Source of the DNA: Ereboglobus luteus
GTDB taxonomy: Bacteria > Verrucomicrobiota > Verrucomicrobiia > Opitutales > Opitutaceae
Assembly: GCF_003096195.1 (NCBI RefSeq)
Contig: NZ_CP023004.1
Coordinates: 2,584,501-2,648,500 of the forward strand
Direction of reading: 5' to 3'
Length of the DNA: 64,000 nt
A model generated the notes under the pieces. The model was not told the origin of the DNA and made no database searches. It was given only the letters and a program-made list of their open reading frames with translations. This document shows positions 19,701-27,100 of the stretch, piece after piece; the first letter of the stretch is position 1; every line of letters begins with the position of its first letter. Both the position numbers and the translations under genes were made by a program.

Positions 19701-22055
19701 CCGACCCGCCAAAGCGCTTACGTTTACACCGACGCCGCGCCGACACTGCTCTCGGCCGCCACGCTCACTTACAGCATTGACGGCGGTCCGGCGCAGACCT
19801 TGGTGAAGGATGCGTTTCCGTTTGAGTTCAGCGTGCCGCTTCCCGCGGACGCGCAATACTTCACCTACTCCGTCACCGGCGTTCCCGCTGGCGGTGGCGC
19901 TGAGATCGGCGACAACGAAGCCACGCTTTATCTCACGCCGGCGCCCGTCATCACCAATCACCCTGTTTCATTGACCAAAAACAGCGGCGAGCCCGTGCTC
20001 TTCACGGTCACGACCGACGACCCGGGCGGCGTGTATCAATATCAATGGTTCAAGAACGATGTGCCCATCCCCGGCGCGGATCATTCGTCCTACGGATTCC
20101 TTTGCGCGGCGTCTGATGATGGCAGCGAGTTCTACGTCGTCGTCAGCAAGGGGCGCATTGATGTCGTCAGCGATCCCGCGACACTCACCGTCGTGCCCAA
20201 GCCCGATCTGTCGATAACGACCCAGCCCGTGGGAGCGACGCTTGCCGTGGGCAATTCCTATACGCTTGAGGTCCTGGCCGAAAACGCGTCGGGTTACCAA
20301 TGGTTCAAGGATGGCCAAATCGTGCCGGGCGCGACATCGAGCACGCTCCTGCTTTCCGGTGCGGATCATGATTCGGGCAACTATTACGTTATCGTTTACG
20401 GCCTGATTGGCGAGGTTGCCAGTTTCATCACGAGCGACACGGTCGCGGTGACATTCACACCGGTTGCCGGGGCTCCCGTGATCACGAGCCAGCCGGAAGG
20501 CAAGGCGGTCACGGCAGGCACCGCGGTCACGCTTTCGGTGACGGCCACGGGCGCGACTTCCTACCAATGGTATCACGATGGGAACGCGATAGCCGATGCC
20601 ACGACCTCGGTGCTGAATCTGATTGGCGTGCAATCCGAGAACGGCGTTTACCATGTCGTCGTTTCCAACAGCGCCGGCGGCACGGTTAGCGAATCCGTGG
20701 TGGTTTCTGTTCTGCCGCCGCCGCAAACCATCATTACGCAGCCAACCGGCGGAACGGTGCAGTATGGCTCTGGATACACGCTTTCCGTGGAGGCGTCCGG
20801 CGACGTCGATTACCAGTGGCGCAGGGACGGCGTCGCCATTCCCGGCGCGACTTCCTCGACGCTTGTGCTTTCGGGCGGCGCGGCGGATGCGGGCGTTTAT
20901 GACGTTGTCATCATAACGCCGGGCGGCGTGATCACCAGCGCCCCGGCCACGGTGACCATCACTCCCAATCCGGACAGCGAGTTTGCCCAATCCTCTGGAA
21001 TCGTGGCGGATGCCACCGGCGCCATTTATGTCGCCGACTCGACGCGCCACATTATTCAGGTGATCGCGCCGAACAAAACCATGACGACCTTTGCCGGCAT
21101 ATCCGGTTATTCCGGCGCGGTGGACGGCGCCCGCTTGCAGGCGAGGTTCAACAAGCCTTCCGGCCTCACCGTGCGCTCGGGCACGCTCTATATTGCCGAC
21201 ACTGGAAACAACAGCATCCGGACAATCAACACGGCGGGCATCGTCGCCACCCTGGTCGCGGGAAGTGGCAATCAACTCAAGGCGCCCGCGGGAATCGTCG
21301 CCGATTCGTCGGGCAATCTTTATGTCGCCGACAGCGGCAATCATGTGATCCGCAAGATCACCGCCGCCGGCTCCGTGAGCACGGTTGCCGGGGTGTTGTC
21401 CGCGTCGGGAACGGCCGATGCCAGCGGCACGCTCGCGAAGTTCAACAAACCCGCCGGCATTGCGCTCAATGAGACCGACGCGATGCTTTACGTCGCCGAC
21501 AGCGGCAACCACACCGTGCGCGCAATCGCGCTCGCCAGCGGCTCCGTCAGCACGCTCGCGGGCATGCCGGGAACCCCCGGCAGCGACGACGGGGCGGGCG
21601 TCGCCGCCCGTTTTAATGCGCCGGGCGGCTTGGTTGTTGATGGCGATGGCGACATTTACCTCGCCGACACGGGCAACTCGCTTGTCCGGCGGATCACGCC
21701 GACCGGTGATGTGACGACTGTCGCGGGTTATCCCGGCATCGACGAAATTGCCGGCGTTCCCGGCTTCAAGGACGGCACGGGCACCAATGCGTGGCTGGAC
21801 CATCCCGCAGCTCTCGCCCTCGCGCCTGATGGCAGCCTCTATGTTGCCGACAGCGGCAACAAGGCGATTCGCGCGATTGATGCTTCCGACAAAGTGACCA
21901 CGCTCACAGTCACCTCGACAACAAGCGGCACGACAACTCCGCCGCCTGTGGACTCGGGCAACAGTGGCGGCGGTGGCGGGGGAGGCGGCGCGCTTTCGCT
22001 CTGGATGCTTGCCGCGCTCGGATTGCTTGCGGTCATTCGCAGAAAACTCGCGTAA
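10767..22055 (+). CDS. Giant secreted multidomain protein (Ig-like, toroid, NHL, sorting tail), 3762 aa
   Basis: I chose the ATG at 10767, 5 bp after the receptor's stop, because it opens a signal peptide ending SARA. Order by nucleotide position: two copies (10900-12525) of a beta module with FND...GSFLVQN; three Ig-like domains; a third copy (13325-14095); three Ig; a fourth copy (14910-15675); three Ig; a DNRLRE-like domain (16490-17130); an (alpha/alpha)-toroid-like region (17140-19580) related to the proteins at 34541, 50868 and 56443; four Ig; six NHL repeats (Y-V/I/L-AD-S/T-G-N, 20985-21900); and a tail with eight Gly, a hydrophobic helix and RRKLA. The 13 Ig domains each show YQW. The tail resembles GlyGly-CTERM sorting signals. 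Function is unknown; a surface-anchored glycan-binding or glycan-degrading protein is likely. It is probably co-transcribed with the TonB receptor. Confidence 0.88.
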   Translation: MKTSNLFAPMYGMIRNILFPAARLGACVLALSAIASSSARAETVNAQVMVDFNGYDNTAGQNILSGENLPTQVYGIDTGLVTTGTRDWLGGTSGPHVLTGSLSAPASVPGYAIAQQAGATDTFVRVYGSPNTVLRQAFRDLALPMSGTVWGSFLLEQSKTESEDNAGTPVFQKTGITFNTKSIDPELAANVNRRRIYAHGADLVINGTNASGDDAVTVSSVFTAGQTALVLFRHDTASKQTDLWVNPAELPADPALLLSASTAIHSGVIDLFGSGTLTTVGVGGNYFVDRDSPGSSPNGRSGDLDALRFDSSAHAYYAVTGLSLPPDFPRAPVISNFNDTAVGQIGSATSVTNDNKGIGFSSAKWDGSANETAGNQFSSVVAIGAEDLTPPAYTRYAVAQSGPPRCVWGNNGVITNIRGAWRTLASPLSGEIWGSFLVQNGKSGHTAGLYFNLFGGGGGAPAKNRWIAAVGTSLVVYNYGGTQVADVPDAFTLGETALVLFRINTTTKKLTVWINPVLPDNTTGLDSLTPACDVTTEFLGDGNPLERIGVMVTGGQTSLTSSADKIDAICLASGDTGYYAVTGLLAKPIILTQPESQTRTTGETATFAVSATSQWPLVYQWTHGGTAITSGTAATLTLSNVQTGDAGAYQVMVSHSGGIGSAVSNIAVLTVGTPEPLVINSGPTISPSETVGAGDAVTMTISASGNEPLTYQWLKGGAAIASATSASYVISSAVVADAGDYSVVVDDPVHSPLTSGTVTLTVVGPPVILTQPSGTTVIKGAPASFAVSATCATGPMSYQWFHDGAEITGATAATYVIDSTDTTDAGGYSVKISNASAPAHYVMSSTAALKVSLVDVLDAAVVVDFNDHVVGALNNSGNIGSGVGFDTTENNWAVNTSVVLTTAIDLAAPASTRYGFTQSGNPRSVTAVNATDYVRQNTRKLATPLTGLVWGSFLVQHNLSSNTTGLTFNYANNSTTPVERCRLTAEGTSLVAYSATQKATAADVLTFGQTALVLFSFDTETKQLRVWVDPVLPDVAAEIETLTPVIDTTLDIFTNIAPHVITPNLERIGVMGRTVQGKSSVDPASNGFLDSIRLASGTDGYYRVTGVSIPPVILEQPVSRIVPVGSPASFTVSATGIGALAYQWLHGGTAIPTGTAATLSINPTLREDHGQYEVVVSHAAGAGSVVSKAAALIFDDEKVPIEILSFELVPSSTVHTGTAVSIIVSATGTVFDTEPITYQWLKDGVEISGATSGTLTMDPVTTADTGDYSVRVDDAAKEPITSGTLPLAVIGAPIILEQPSGTTVIGRSPVTLSVTATSVSPILYQWLRNGVELPGGTAADYDIASAQMSDAGDYSVRLTNADFPTLYTTFSATAALTVIPADIVGASVVADFNDHATGGLAATQDTGIGFKPGSSWDSGGSTLTNIAAEDLVAPEATRYAITQTGNPRCLWGNNNDFANIRMGTRLLATPLSGEVWGSFLVQNGNAEHRTGITFNLTPGGSGTIKEDDGTSSRWLYARGTSLVVRDNAGQETAIVPKVFTLGQTALVLFAYDSTAQRLRVWVDPVLPDGVEDLAGITPTYDSGDTVPFDLFGIDGALMRVGVFVNGGQASAATAGKLDSLRLSSGPAGYAHVTGMSEPPVIVTQPAAKTVVNRGASVTLTVSATGSSPLLYQWTLWDAPIPGATGSSYTIPAVQAEHVGKYRVIVRNDGGAASATSDLAVVLISEDIIPLAITQQPSMNPSTVEDGSPVSLSVAATGTPPLEYQWRKNGVAIAGATGSAFSIPVSHVADSGDYDVEVVDLSREKLTSSVVPLRVQTQPSIITQPQDAVSYEGGPVSFTVEAEGTDITYQWKRNGADIASGTSAMLTLSNLTAADNGATYKVVVANGVGSVESDSVTLTVEGSTNPPTSGSTESAADATIENGAKASANLNASGLLVAAPGTADGARKSYLAFDLPLAVESTDATAASLTLTLGAEPFIATGTAATPPNNPVRLRLHGIVDGNDVWAEDTITWDNAPAAASSQTSPGAGTIPLAELTLDTAACSPGDTVTFADPRITQFLNWAAGRRGDLYGNGKASDSDHKVTFVITSLDTGSDFAGVRFADKEAGAAAPKLFFDTAASSTPVVSDKLENDRYIVTLAADRGVDVQDKATGATKRFAAAFEVVHNPNSPEINYASVDNVGGANLQISLPSWKTDPSLSAELGARAHDYGAAEGTRTYITSNHAVINDGRIVWRFAPADSAIAGFFASLELPAGTEAPRLRWTLSAAEARYYAVSFTGLPEVGNEDVSSFYMPGVWDDRRFPDKQYVIDEIRATIPAVLRKLVDETVTAGVVVDPFEIPNRVSTRHNGGFGLSANDLAAASSVPAIIAPLYGSAGSLTDGSLSFSVRLVVNEDTVDATIHDVVTGIYGFRDYRRNLEGGSLNTALDNLVDLLLTEDVDPNDSVAKGYSYWRANDKANEYVNDSPTLVRFQSAATALGLAMVRDDAGYYEKRALPSIEYFMSRQKDTMPFASYDPASPMGGPVSTYYSTDFFTLLALTGGRTSAFATLADQAWANSFSGGATLLEVIGSSSDLSKADTYNYVFSTWHSLIAGYRATGKDEYLKDAQVIADNYIKYRYTEGPAPDFSDVKNSFWNQVSGRWESLLEMHELTGNATYAEHAAKAMDEFIRHIQFAPGVNELTVDGKSATTPAIKSALVSEVGLTSEASATSLSHRGIFMSAYAAPSLMRVAGLTTDPFYAAVSRSGIIGRWLNYPGYTIRDHYYADLLRADYPLRWYSEYLNTAHMNHPAMLASITIDYLMADTEYKSQGAIKFPYQFSDSKAYFRGRVYGGAPGEFYGETGIWPWLPRGLVSLSGENAVQLNYVAGHGNGRLYIVFSNQSPDAVTATVTVCSDKVQFTPGARMRVWADNVSQSHGSFENGVTTVTVSPGGITAIAIDDAAAQLELQADYQHGNGAALPEESFSQRTDADIGRITGAVLSLSPTRQSAYVYTDAAPTLLSAATLTYSIDGGPAQTLVKDAFPFEFSVPLPADAQYFTYSVTGVPAGGGAEIGDNEATLYLTPAPVITNHPVSLTKNSGEPVLFTVTTDDPGGVYQYQWFKNDVPIPGADHSSYGFLCAASDDGSEFYVVVSKGRIDVVSDPATLTVVPKPDLSITTQPVGATLAVGNSYTLEVLAENASGYQWFKDGQIVPGATSSTLLLSGADHDSGNYYVIVYGLIGEVASFITSDTVAVTFTPVAGAPVITSQPEGKAVTAGTAVTLSVTATGATSYQWYHDGNAIADATTSVLNLIGVQSENGVYHVVVSNSAGGTVSESVVVSVLPPPQTIITQPTGGTVQYGSGYTLSVEASGDVDYQWRRDGVAIPGATSSTLVLSGGAADAGVYDVVIITPGGVITSAPATVTITPNPDSEFAQSSGIVADATGAIYVADSTRHIIQVIAPNKTMTTFAGISGYSGAVDGARLQARFNKPSGLTVRSGTLYIADTGNNSIRTINTAGIVATLVAGSGNQLKAPAGIVADSSGNLYVADSGNHVIRKITAAGSVSTVAGVLSASGTADASGTLAKFNKPAGIALNETDAMLYVADSGNHTVRAIALASGSVSTLAGMPGTPGSDDGAGVAARFNAPGGLVVDGDGDIYLADTGNSLVRRITPTGDVTTVAGYPGIDEIAGVPGFKDGTGTNAWLDHPAALALAPDGSLYVADSGNKAIRAIDASDKVTTLTVTSTTSGTTTPPPVDSGNSGGGGGGGGALSLWMLAALGLLAVIRRKLA

Positions 22056-22173
22056 CGCGGACTGCTTTTCGAAATATAGGGCGTTACAAATGAAACGGTA
22101 TCAACATCGGGTAGGGCGCGCGTTGGCCGCCCTGCTGGAAACGGCCTCGTCATTTTGAAAATGCGATAGCGCG

Positions 22174-23157
22174 ATGAAAAGAATCATCACATTGTGCATG
22201 GTGTCGCTGGTGTGCCTGGCCGTTGGCCGTGCGCAGTGGTATCCGTTCAAGCCCGATCCCGTGATCACGGAGGAGCAGGCGGCGCGGTTGCATGCGGTCA
22301 GTCCGGCGTCCGCCGCGGTGGCGCCGATGAAGCCGCGGCGCGTGCTGGTGTTTTCGCGCACATGCGAATTTCGCCACAATCAAGGAATCGCGACAATCAA
22401 GCACCTGATGCGGCACACGGGTGAAAAAACGGGCGCGTGGGAGGCGGTTGTGAGCGATGACCTGGCGAATTTCGAACCCGCGGTATTAAAGGGTTTCGCC
22501 TGCGTGGTGCTGAATAACAGCACCGGCATGTTTTTTGCGGAGCCCGAGCCCGAGCTTGAAAAAATGCCGCCGGAACAGCAGGCGCGCATCAAGGAGCGCG
22601 ACGCCCGCCTGCGCGACAATCTCATCGACTACGTGGAGGCGGGCGGCGGCCTTGTCGCCTTCCATGCGGGCGCCGACGCCTATCATCGCACCGGGCAATA
22701 TTACGCGCGTTTCATAGACATGATTGGCGGCAATTTTGCCGGCCATCCATGGACGTCCAATGACACGACGGTCGCGCTTGTGGAGGATCGCGACTCGCCG
22801 ATTACGCGCGGACTGTGGCCCGCCGGGGAATTTGTGATGCGGCACGAAACTTACATGTTCGGTGACGCCTTCGACCGCTCAAAACTCCGCGTGCTGATGG
22901 CGCTGGACATGGAGCGCTCGCCCAAGCGCAAGAACGCGCGCGCCGACGGCGACTGCGCGCTGGTGTGGATCAAGCGGCACGGCAGGGGCCGTGTCGCCTA
23001 CAGCGGTTTCGGCCACAACATGAACATTTTCCTCATTCCCGGAGTTCAGGATTTGCACATGCGCCTGGTCCAATTTGCCTGCGGCGATCTGGCGGCCGAC
23101 ACCGCGCCCTTCGCCAAGCCGCCACGCCTCGCCGAAGGATCGCACGAGAAAAAATAG
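22174..23157 (+). CDS. Secreted ThuA-domain protein
   Basis: The 327-aa protein has a short signal peptide (cleaved near VGRAQ). A ThuA-like (trehalose-utilisation, class I glutamine amidotransferase-like) fold follows, with RVLVFSRTCEFRHN near residue 55, DYVEAGGGLVAFHAG in the middle, and GGNFAGHPW. ThuA-domain proteins are widespread in Planctomycetota/Verrucomicrobiota carbohydrate loci, but their reaction is poorly defined, so I give no specific activity. It is 118 bp behind the giant protein and could be the last gene of that operon; a REP element begins 21 bp after its stop. Confidence 0.8.
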   Translation: MKRIITLCMVSLVCLAVGRAQWYPFKPDPVITEEQAARLHAVSPASAAVAPMKPRRVLVFSRTCEFRHNQGIATIKHLMRHTGEKTGAWEAVVSDDLANFEPAVLKGFACVVLNNSTGMFFAEPEPELEKMPPEQQARIKERDARLRDNLIDYVEAGGGLVAFHAGADAYHRTGQYYARFIDMIGGNFAGHPWTSNDTTVALVEDRDSPITRGLWPAGEFVMRHETYMFGDAFDRSKLRVLMALDMERSPKRKNARADGDCALVWIKRHGRGRVAYSGFGHNMNIFLIPGVQDLHMRLVQFACGDLAADTAPFAKPPRLAEGSHEKK

Positions 23158-23178
23158 CAAGTCGGACGCCAAAATAAC

Positions 23179-23325
23179 GCATGCGCAAGGAGCGGCGGCG
23201 TCTCGCCGCCGGACGCGAGCAACGCGAGCGCCTCTTGCGTGGGTGTTTTCGAATGCACAACTACGAAACGAGCGAGGCTTTCGCCTCGTCCGGCGGCGGG
23301 GACGCCGCCGCTCCTTGCGCACGCG
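23179..23325. repeat. REP/BIME-like element 1
   Basis: A ~147-bp element with inverted ends: GCGCAAGGAGCGGCGGCG on the left and its complement on the right (...CGCCGCTCCTTGCGC). Each end also folds into its own GGCGGCG/CGCCGCC hairpin. An inner pair, GAGGCTTTCGCCTC, forms another hairpin. It lies between the convergent ThuA and RAYT genes and is oriented opposite to element 2. Confidence 0.85.
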
Positions 23326-23335
23326 TATTTGTTAT

Positions 23336-23977
23336 TCAATACATTTTTGCGCGCTCACTTTCAAAAAGCGTGTAATCGCAATCCGGCAGGCGCGCTTTTT
23401 CCGGATTTCTGCGAATGTAACGCACGCAGCGTCCGAAGTGTTTTTCGTCACGCACGAGACGATCGAAATAATCCTTTTGCCAGCCGGGCCATTTATCACC
23501 GAGCAGGGGTTTGAGTTTGTGCGCCGTGTAGCTTTTCCACGTTTGCACGAGATCGATCAGCGCCACGCCATTAAGCGTGGCGAACAGCGCATGCACATGA
23601 TTTGGCATGATGACAAACGCGAGCTGATGACTGCGCACGCCTTCAAAATGATGAAGCGCGCCAGCGACGATCCCAGCGGCCTCGCGCTGGCGCAGCGCAC
23701 AACAGCCAATGCCGGAGTCGAGCAACGTTTCCATCTGCGAAGAAAATCGTTCATGGTATTCGCGTTCCTGCGCGGCGGTGTGCGGGGACGGATTCTGTTT
23801 CAGCCACAGGTCGCGCTCCCATATCCACTGTTCCCTCAGCGCGCGCGGTATGGAATCCGCAAGCCGGAATGTGACAAAATATGTCGCGTTCAGTTGATCC
23901 CAATGTGGGAGCCGGTTGCGAAGAAACTCAATTTCGGCGTAAGGGTTGAAGAAACGCAAGGGGGCATCGGGGATCAT
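23336..23977 (-). CDS. REP-associated tyrosine transposase (RAYT, Y1 family)
   Basis: The 213-aa protein carries the HUH motif H127-V-H129 in FVIMPNHVHALF and the catalytic tyrosine Y187 in VRYIRRNPEKAR, as expected for Y1-type single-strand transposases linked to REP sequences. The frame stays open upstream to 24154, but that part only translates the neighbouring REP element, so I start at the ATG at 23977 (MIPDAPLRFF). REP elements lie 10 bp after the stop and 27 bp before the start, in opposite orientation, the standard arrangement for a RAYT with its substrates. Length and both motifs are intact, so it may be active. It is probably an occasional housekeeping-type transposase, not part of the glycan system. 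Confidence 0.9.
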   Translation of the reverse strand: MIPDAPLRFFNPYAEIEFLRNRLPHWDQLNATYFVTFRLADSIPRALREQWIWERDLWLKQNPSPHTAAQEREYHERFSSQMETLLDSGIGCCALRQREAAGIVAGALHHFEGVRSHQLAFVIMPNHVHALFATLNGVALIDLVQTWKSYTAHKLKPLLGDKWPGWQKDYFDRLVRDEKHFGRCVRYIRRNPEKARLPDCDYTLFESERAKMY

Positions 23978-24004
23978 TAAAACCAAGCATGAGCCAAAAA
24001 TAAC

Positions 24005-24152
24005 GCATGCGCAAGGAGCGGCGGCGTCCCGCCGCCGGACGAGGCGAAAGCCTCGCCCGTTTCGCAATAGCGTATTCGAAAACACCCACGCAAGGGGCGC
24101 TCGCGTTGCTCGCGTCCGGCGGCGGGGACGCCGCCGCTCCTTGCGCACGCGC
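24005..24152. repeat. REP/BIME-like element 2
   Basis: This is a ~148-bp copy, inverted relative to element 1. The GAGGCGAAAGCCTCGCC hairpin is now on the left and the GGGCGCTCGCGTTGCTCGCG part on the right. It begins 12 bp beyond the stop codon of the GH106 gene (24165) and 27 bp before the RAYT start. Confidence 0.85.
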
Positions 24153-24164
24153 ATATTTGATGCG

Positions 24165-27100
24165 TTATTTTTCTTCCACGAGCTTGGTGAAAACCAGCCT
24201 GGCTTCTCCGATCAAACCCGAGGGCAGGGGACCGTATTTCCATGGATAATAATCAGTCGGTTTGATGGTTTTCGGATCGGGATAATGCGTTTGCATCGAG
24301 TTTGCCCATGTCAGCCGTTCGCTCTCCGGCAAGGTTGCGTCGTGGAGGCAGCGGTTAACCCAGGTGTTTGCGACTGAGATTTGCAGGGCGTTCTTGCCGA
24401 CGCGCACGCAGTCGGTGATGTCGAGTTTGTAAGGCGGGCGCCAAAGCGTTCCGGCTCGTTTTCCGTTTACGGTGACTTCGGCAACCTCGCACACTTGGTC
24501 GATTTCAAGATAGACGCGCTGGTTTGCCGCCACTTCGCGGGATGTGAGTTCGATGTCTTTTGTGTAAACCGCCATGCCCGAATAATGCCTTATGCCGGGC
24601 ACGGGAGATTCGGTCCACGAGACGAGTTTTTCGAAATGCTGTGTGTCGGCTGGCGCGCCCCATTTTGATTCGAACGTAACCGCAAAAGGCCCCGAAATGG
24701 TTGTCGGGGGAGGCACATTCTTTTCGAAGAGAACCATTTTCGAGCCGTTCGCCTTTTTGATTTCAAGGTTTCCGGGCGCGAGGAATTCCGCGGCGAGTTT
24801 GCCCGTGTTGGTCATGAAAAGCTTGGGCTCGGCAGTTTTGTCCCGCGAGTCGGTGATCCCCTCAGTTTTATTCATGAACGCAACGACTTCGGACGCGGAC
24901 AACGCGGATTTTTCAATGGAGAAATTCGAGGCGCTTCCCTTGTATTGGGCGCGGACGGCCGAGGGCGGGTGCACAATGCGCCCGGATGATTTCGAGGCGG
25001 CGGCGACTTGTTTCCCGTTTATATACAAAGCGGGTGTGTTGTTTTTATATACAACGGCGATTCGTGTGTTTTCCGCCACCGGGTGGTCATGGACGATGAT
25101 GCTGTTGAGATAGCCCGCACCGTGTTCGAAAACGGCGATGGAGTTTTTGCCGACGCTCAATCCGGCGCAGGCGTGCTTCATGTCATTGAGCTTGATGTGC
25201 ATTTGCTCGGGATAGAGCGCGAAGTTTTCGTTGCCTCCTCCTCCCGGGGCGATGCCGGCCGCCGAGGCTTTTGTGATTTTGCGAGTGCCCGACGGGGAAA
25301 CCGTGACGGCGAAGGTGAAGTCGCCCGAGATTTTTGTGTTATCGACGGCTTTGCCGCCAGTCACGGATTTCGGGAATATTTCTTTTCCGTTGGCGATGAT
25401 TTTGACAGCGGTGTCCCGTGACGGCGTTTTGTTTTCAAAAATAACAAACACCCCCTCCAATTTTCCGAGCGACAGCGGAATGAGGGTGCGGCCCTCTTCC
25501 TCGATGGCGGCGGGAACCGGCTCTGTTTTTCCGGTCTCAGGATGCCAGAGCGAAGCCTTTTTGCCGGTGACTCGGAAGGACATGATGCCGGAGCGTCCGG
25601 CGCTGGAATCGCGATTGATAACCCAGAACCATTCCGTGCCGTCTGCGTGTTCGCGGTGCTGCCAGGCGAGGTCCTTTGAGTCGGCGGCGTTGTCGAGGAC
25701 GCAGGTGAAGGGTTCGCGGAGTTTGAGCGCGGCGATTATTTCGTCCGGTGTGTGGCCAACGTGAAGCGTGCCCTTGCCAAGGCGGCGGGCGGCCTTGGAG
25801 CCGTCGCCGAAAAGTTCGTCGGCAAGCGCGTGCCAGCGTTTTTTTGCCGCGTCGCCGCCGCGGAGTGTCGGGTTGAAGACAGGTTTTTGCCCGGCTGCGA
25901 TCGTGGCTCCGGCGGCGAGAAGCGATTTGAGTTTTTCGAGGGTTTCGAGACGGAGCGTGGTATGCGGGGAAATGAACATCACATCGTAGCGCATTTGCCC
26001 GGGGCTGAGGAGGCGGCCGTTTTCGACGCGAAGAAAATCGCGGACGCCGTCGCCGTTGATGATGTCGTATTGGTGCGCGGTTTTCGTGGACAGGGAACCG
26101 GGTGTCGTGGGGATTTCGTCGGAATAGAAGTGGAGTATCCGCGCGGCGTATTTGCCCTGCTGGAGCATGTATTGGACGCGGGCGATGTAGCTGAACCAGG
26201 CCTTGGAAAGCGGCCACCACGGCATTTTTCGGTTTTGTGAAACGCCCCAAGGCTCCATCTGCCAGCCGGGGGCGCGCTCATCGGGCTGGTGCGTGTAGGT
26301 GTGGAAAACGGAGACGTTGGGACCGGCGAGCAGAAGCGTGTCGAGCGTGCCCTTCATAATCCACGGGGTTTCCGCCCAGTTGCCCTTGCGACTGGTGAGC
26401 GCCTCGCAAGTGACATATTGCTTTCCGTAAAAATGGGCGGTGGATGCGGTCTCGCGGGAAAACGCGGTGCGGATTCCGGCGACAACCCCGGCTTCGCGCG
26501 CGTCCTGCCAGACTTCGGTCATGGGAAAATCGGCCTCGCGGTAAGAGTTCATCGGGTCGCGCATGAAGATGCCGCTGGCGGGCTCGGTTTCGTATTTTAA
26601 TCCGGCGTCGCGCGCGAGGGAGCCGAGCTTTCCGTAGAAATTATTCATGACGAGCGACGAGAAAGTGCGGCGGAGGTCGCGGAGAAAGTTTTCAGTTGTA
26701 TCCACACTTCCAATACACTCACCGGCATAGACGGGCAGCCAGGGGAGGATGTCGTAGCCGTTTTGCTCGCGGAAATACCGGTCGAAGTTTTCGCTCCAGT
26801 TTTGGTGCCCGGCCTCCCATGAGTCGGTCTCGATGATGGAGAAGGTTTTCCCGGCGAGCGGGCCGGCGGCGGCGATCATTTTGCGGTCGTAGGAATCGAA
26901 ATGATGCTCGACGGCGGATGGCTCGAATTTGTCCACTTCAAGGCCGCGCCCGGCGGGCGTGGCGGGGTGGATGACCTTGCCCGTCGTGGTGTAGCCGATG
27001 CGCATGACAACCCACTCGCCGTCGGGAACGCGCCAGCGAAGGGTGTCGCCGTTGTCGGCGGTGTTCGCGGTGAGATTTTGAATTTCGCCGGGTTTGAGAA

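Noticed and set aside
19968-21803. 611-codon open frame on the minus strand inside the giant gene
   Set aside because: It mirrors the GC-rich codon pattern of the plus-strand gene, with Arg/Gly-rich low-complexity protein and no domain. The same holds for other long antisense frames, for example 938-2350, 10710-12101, 29534-31102 and 31748-32926.
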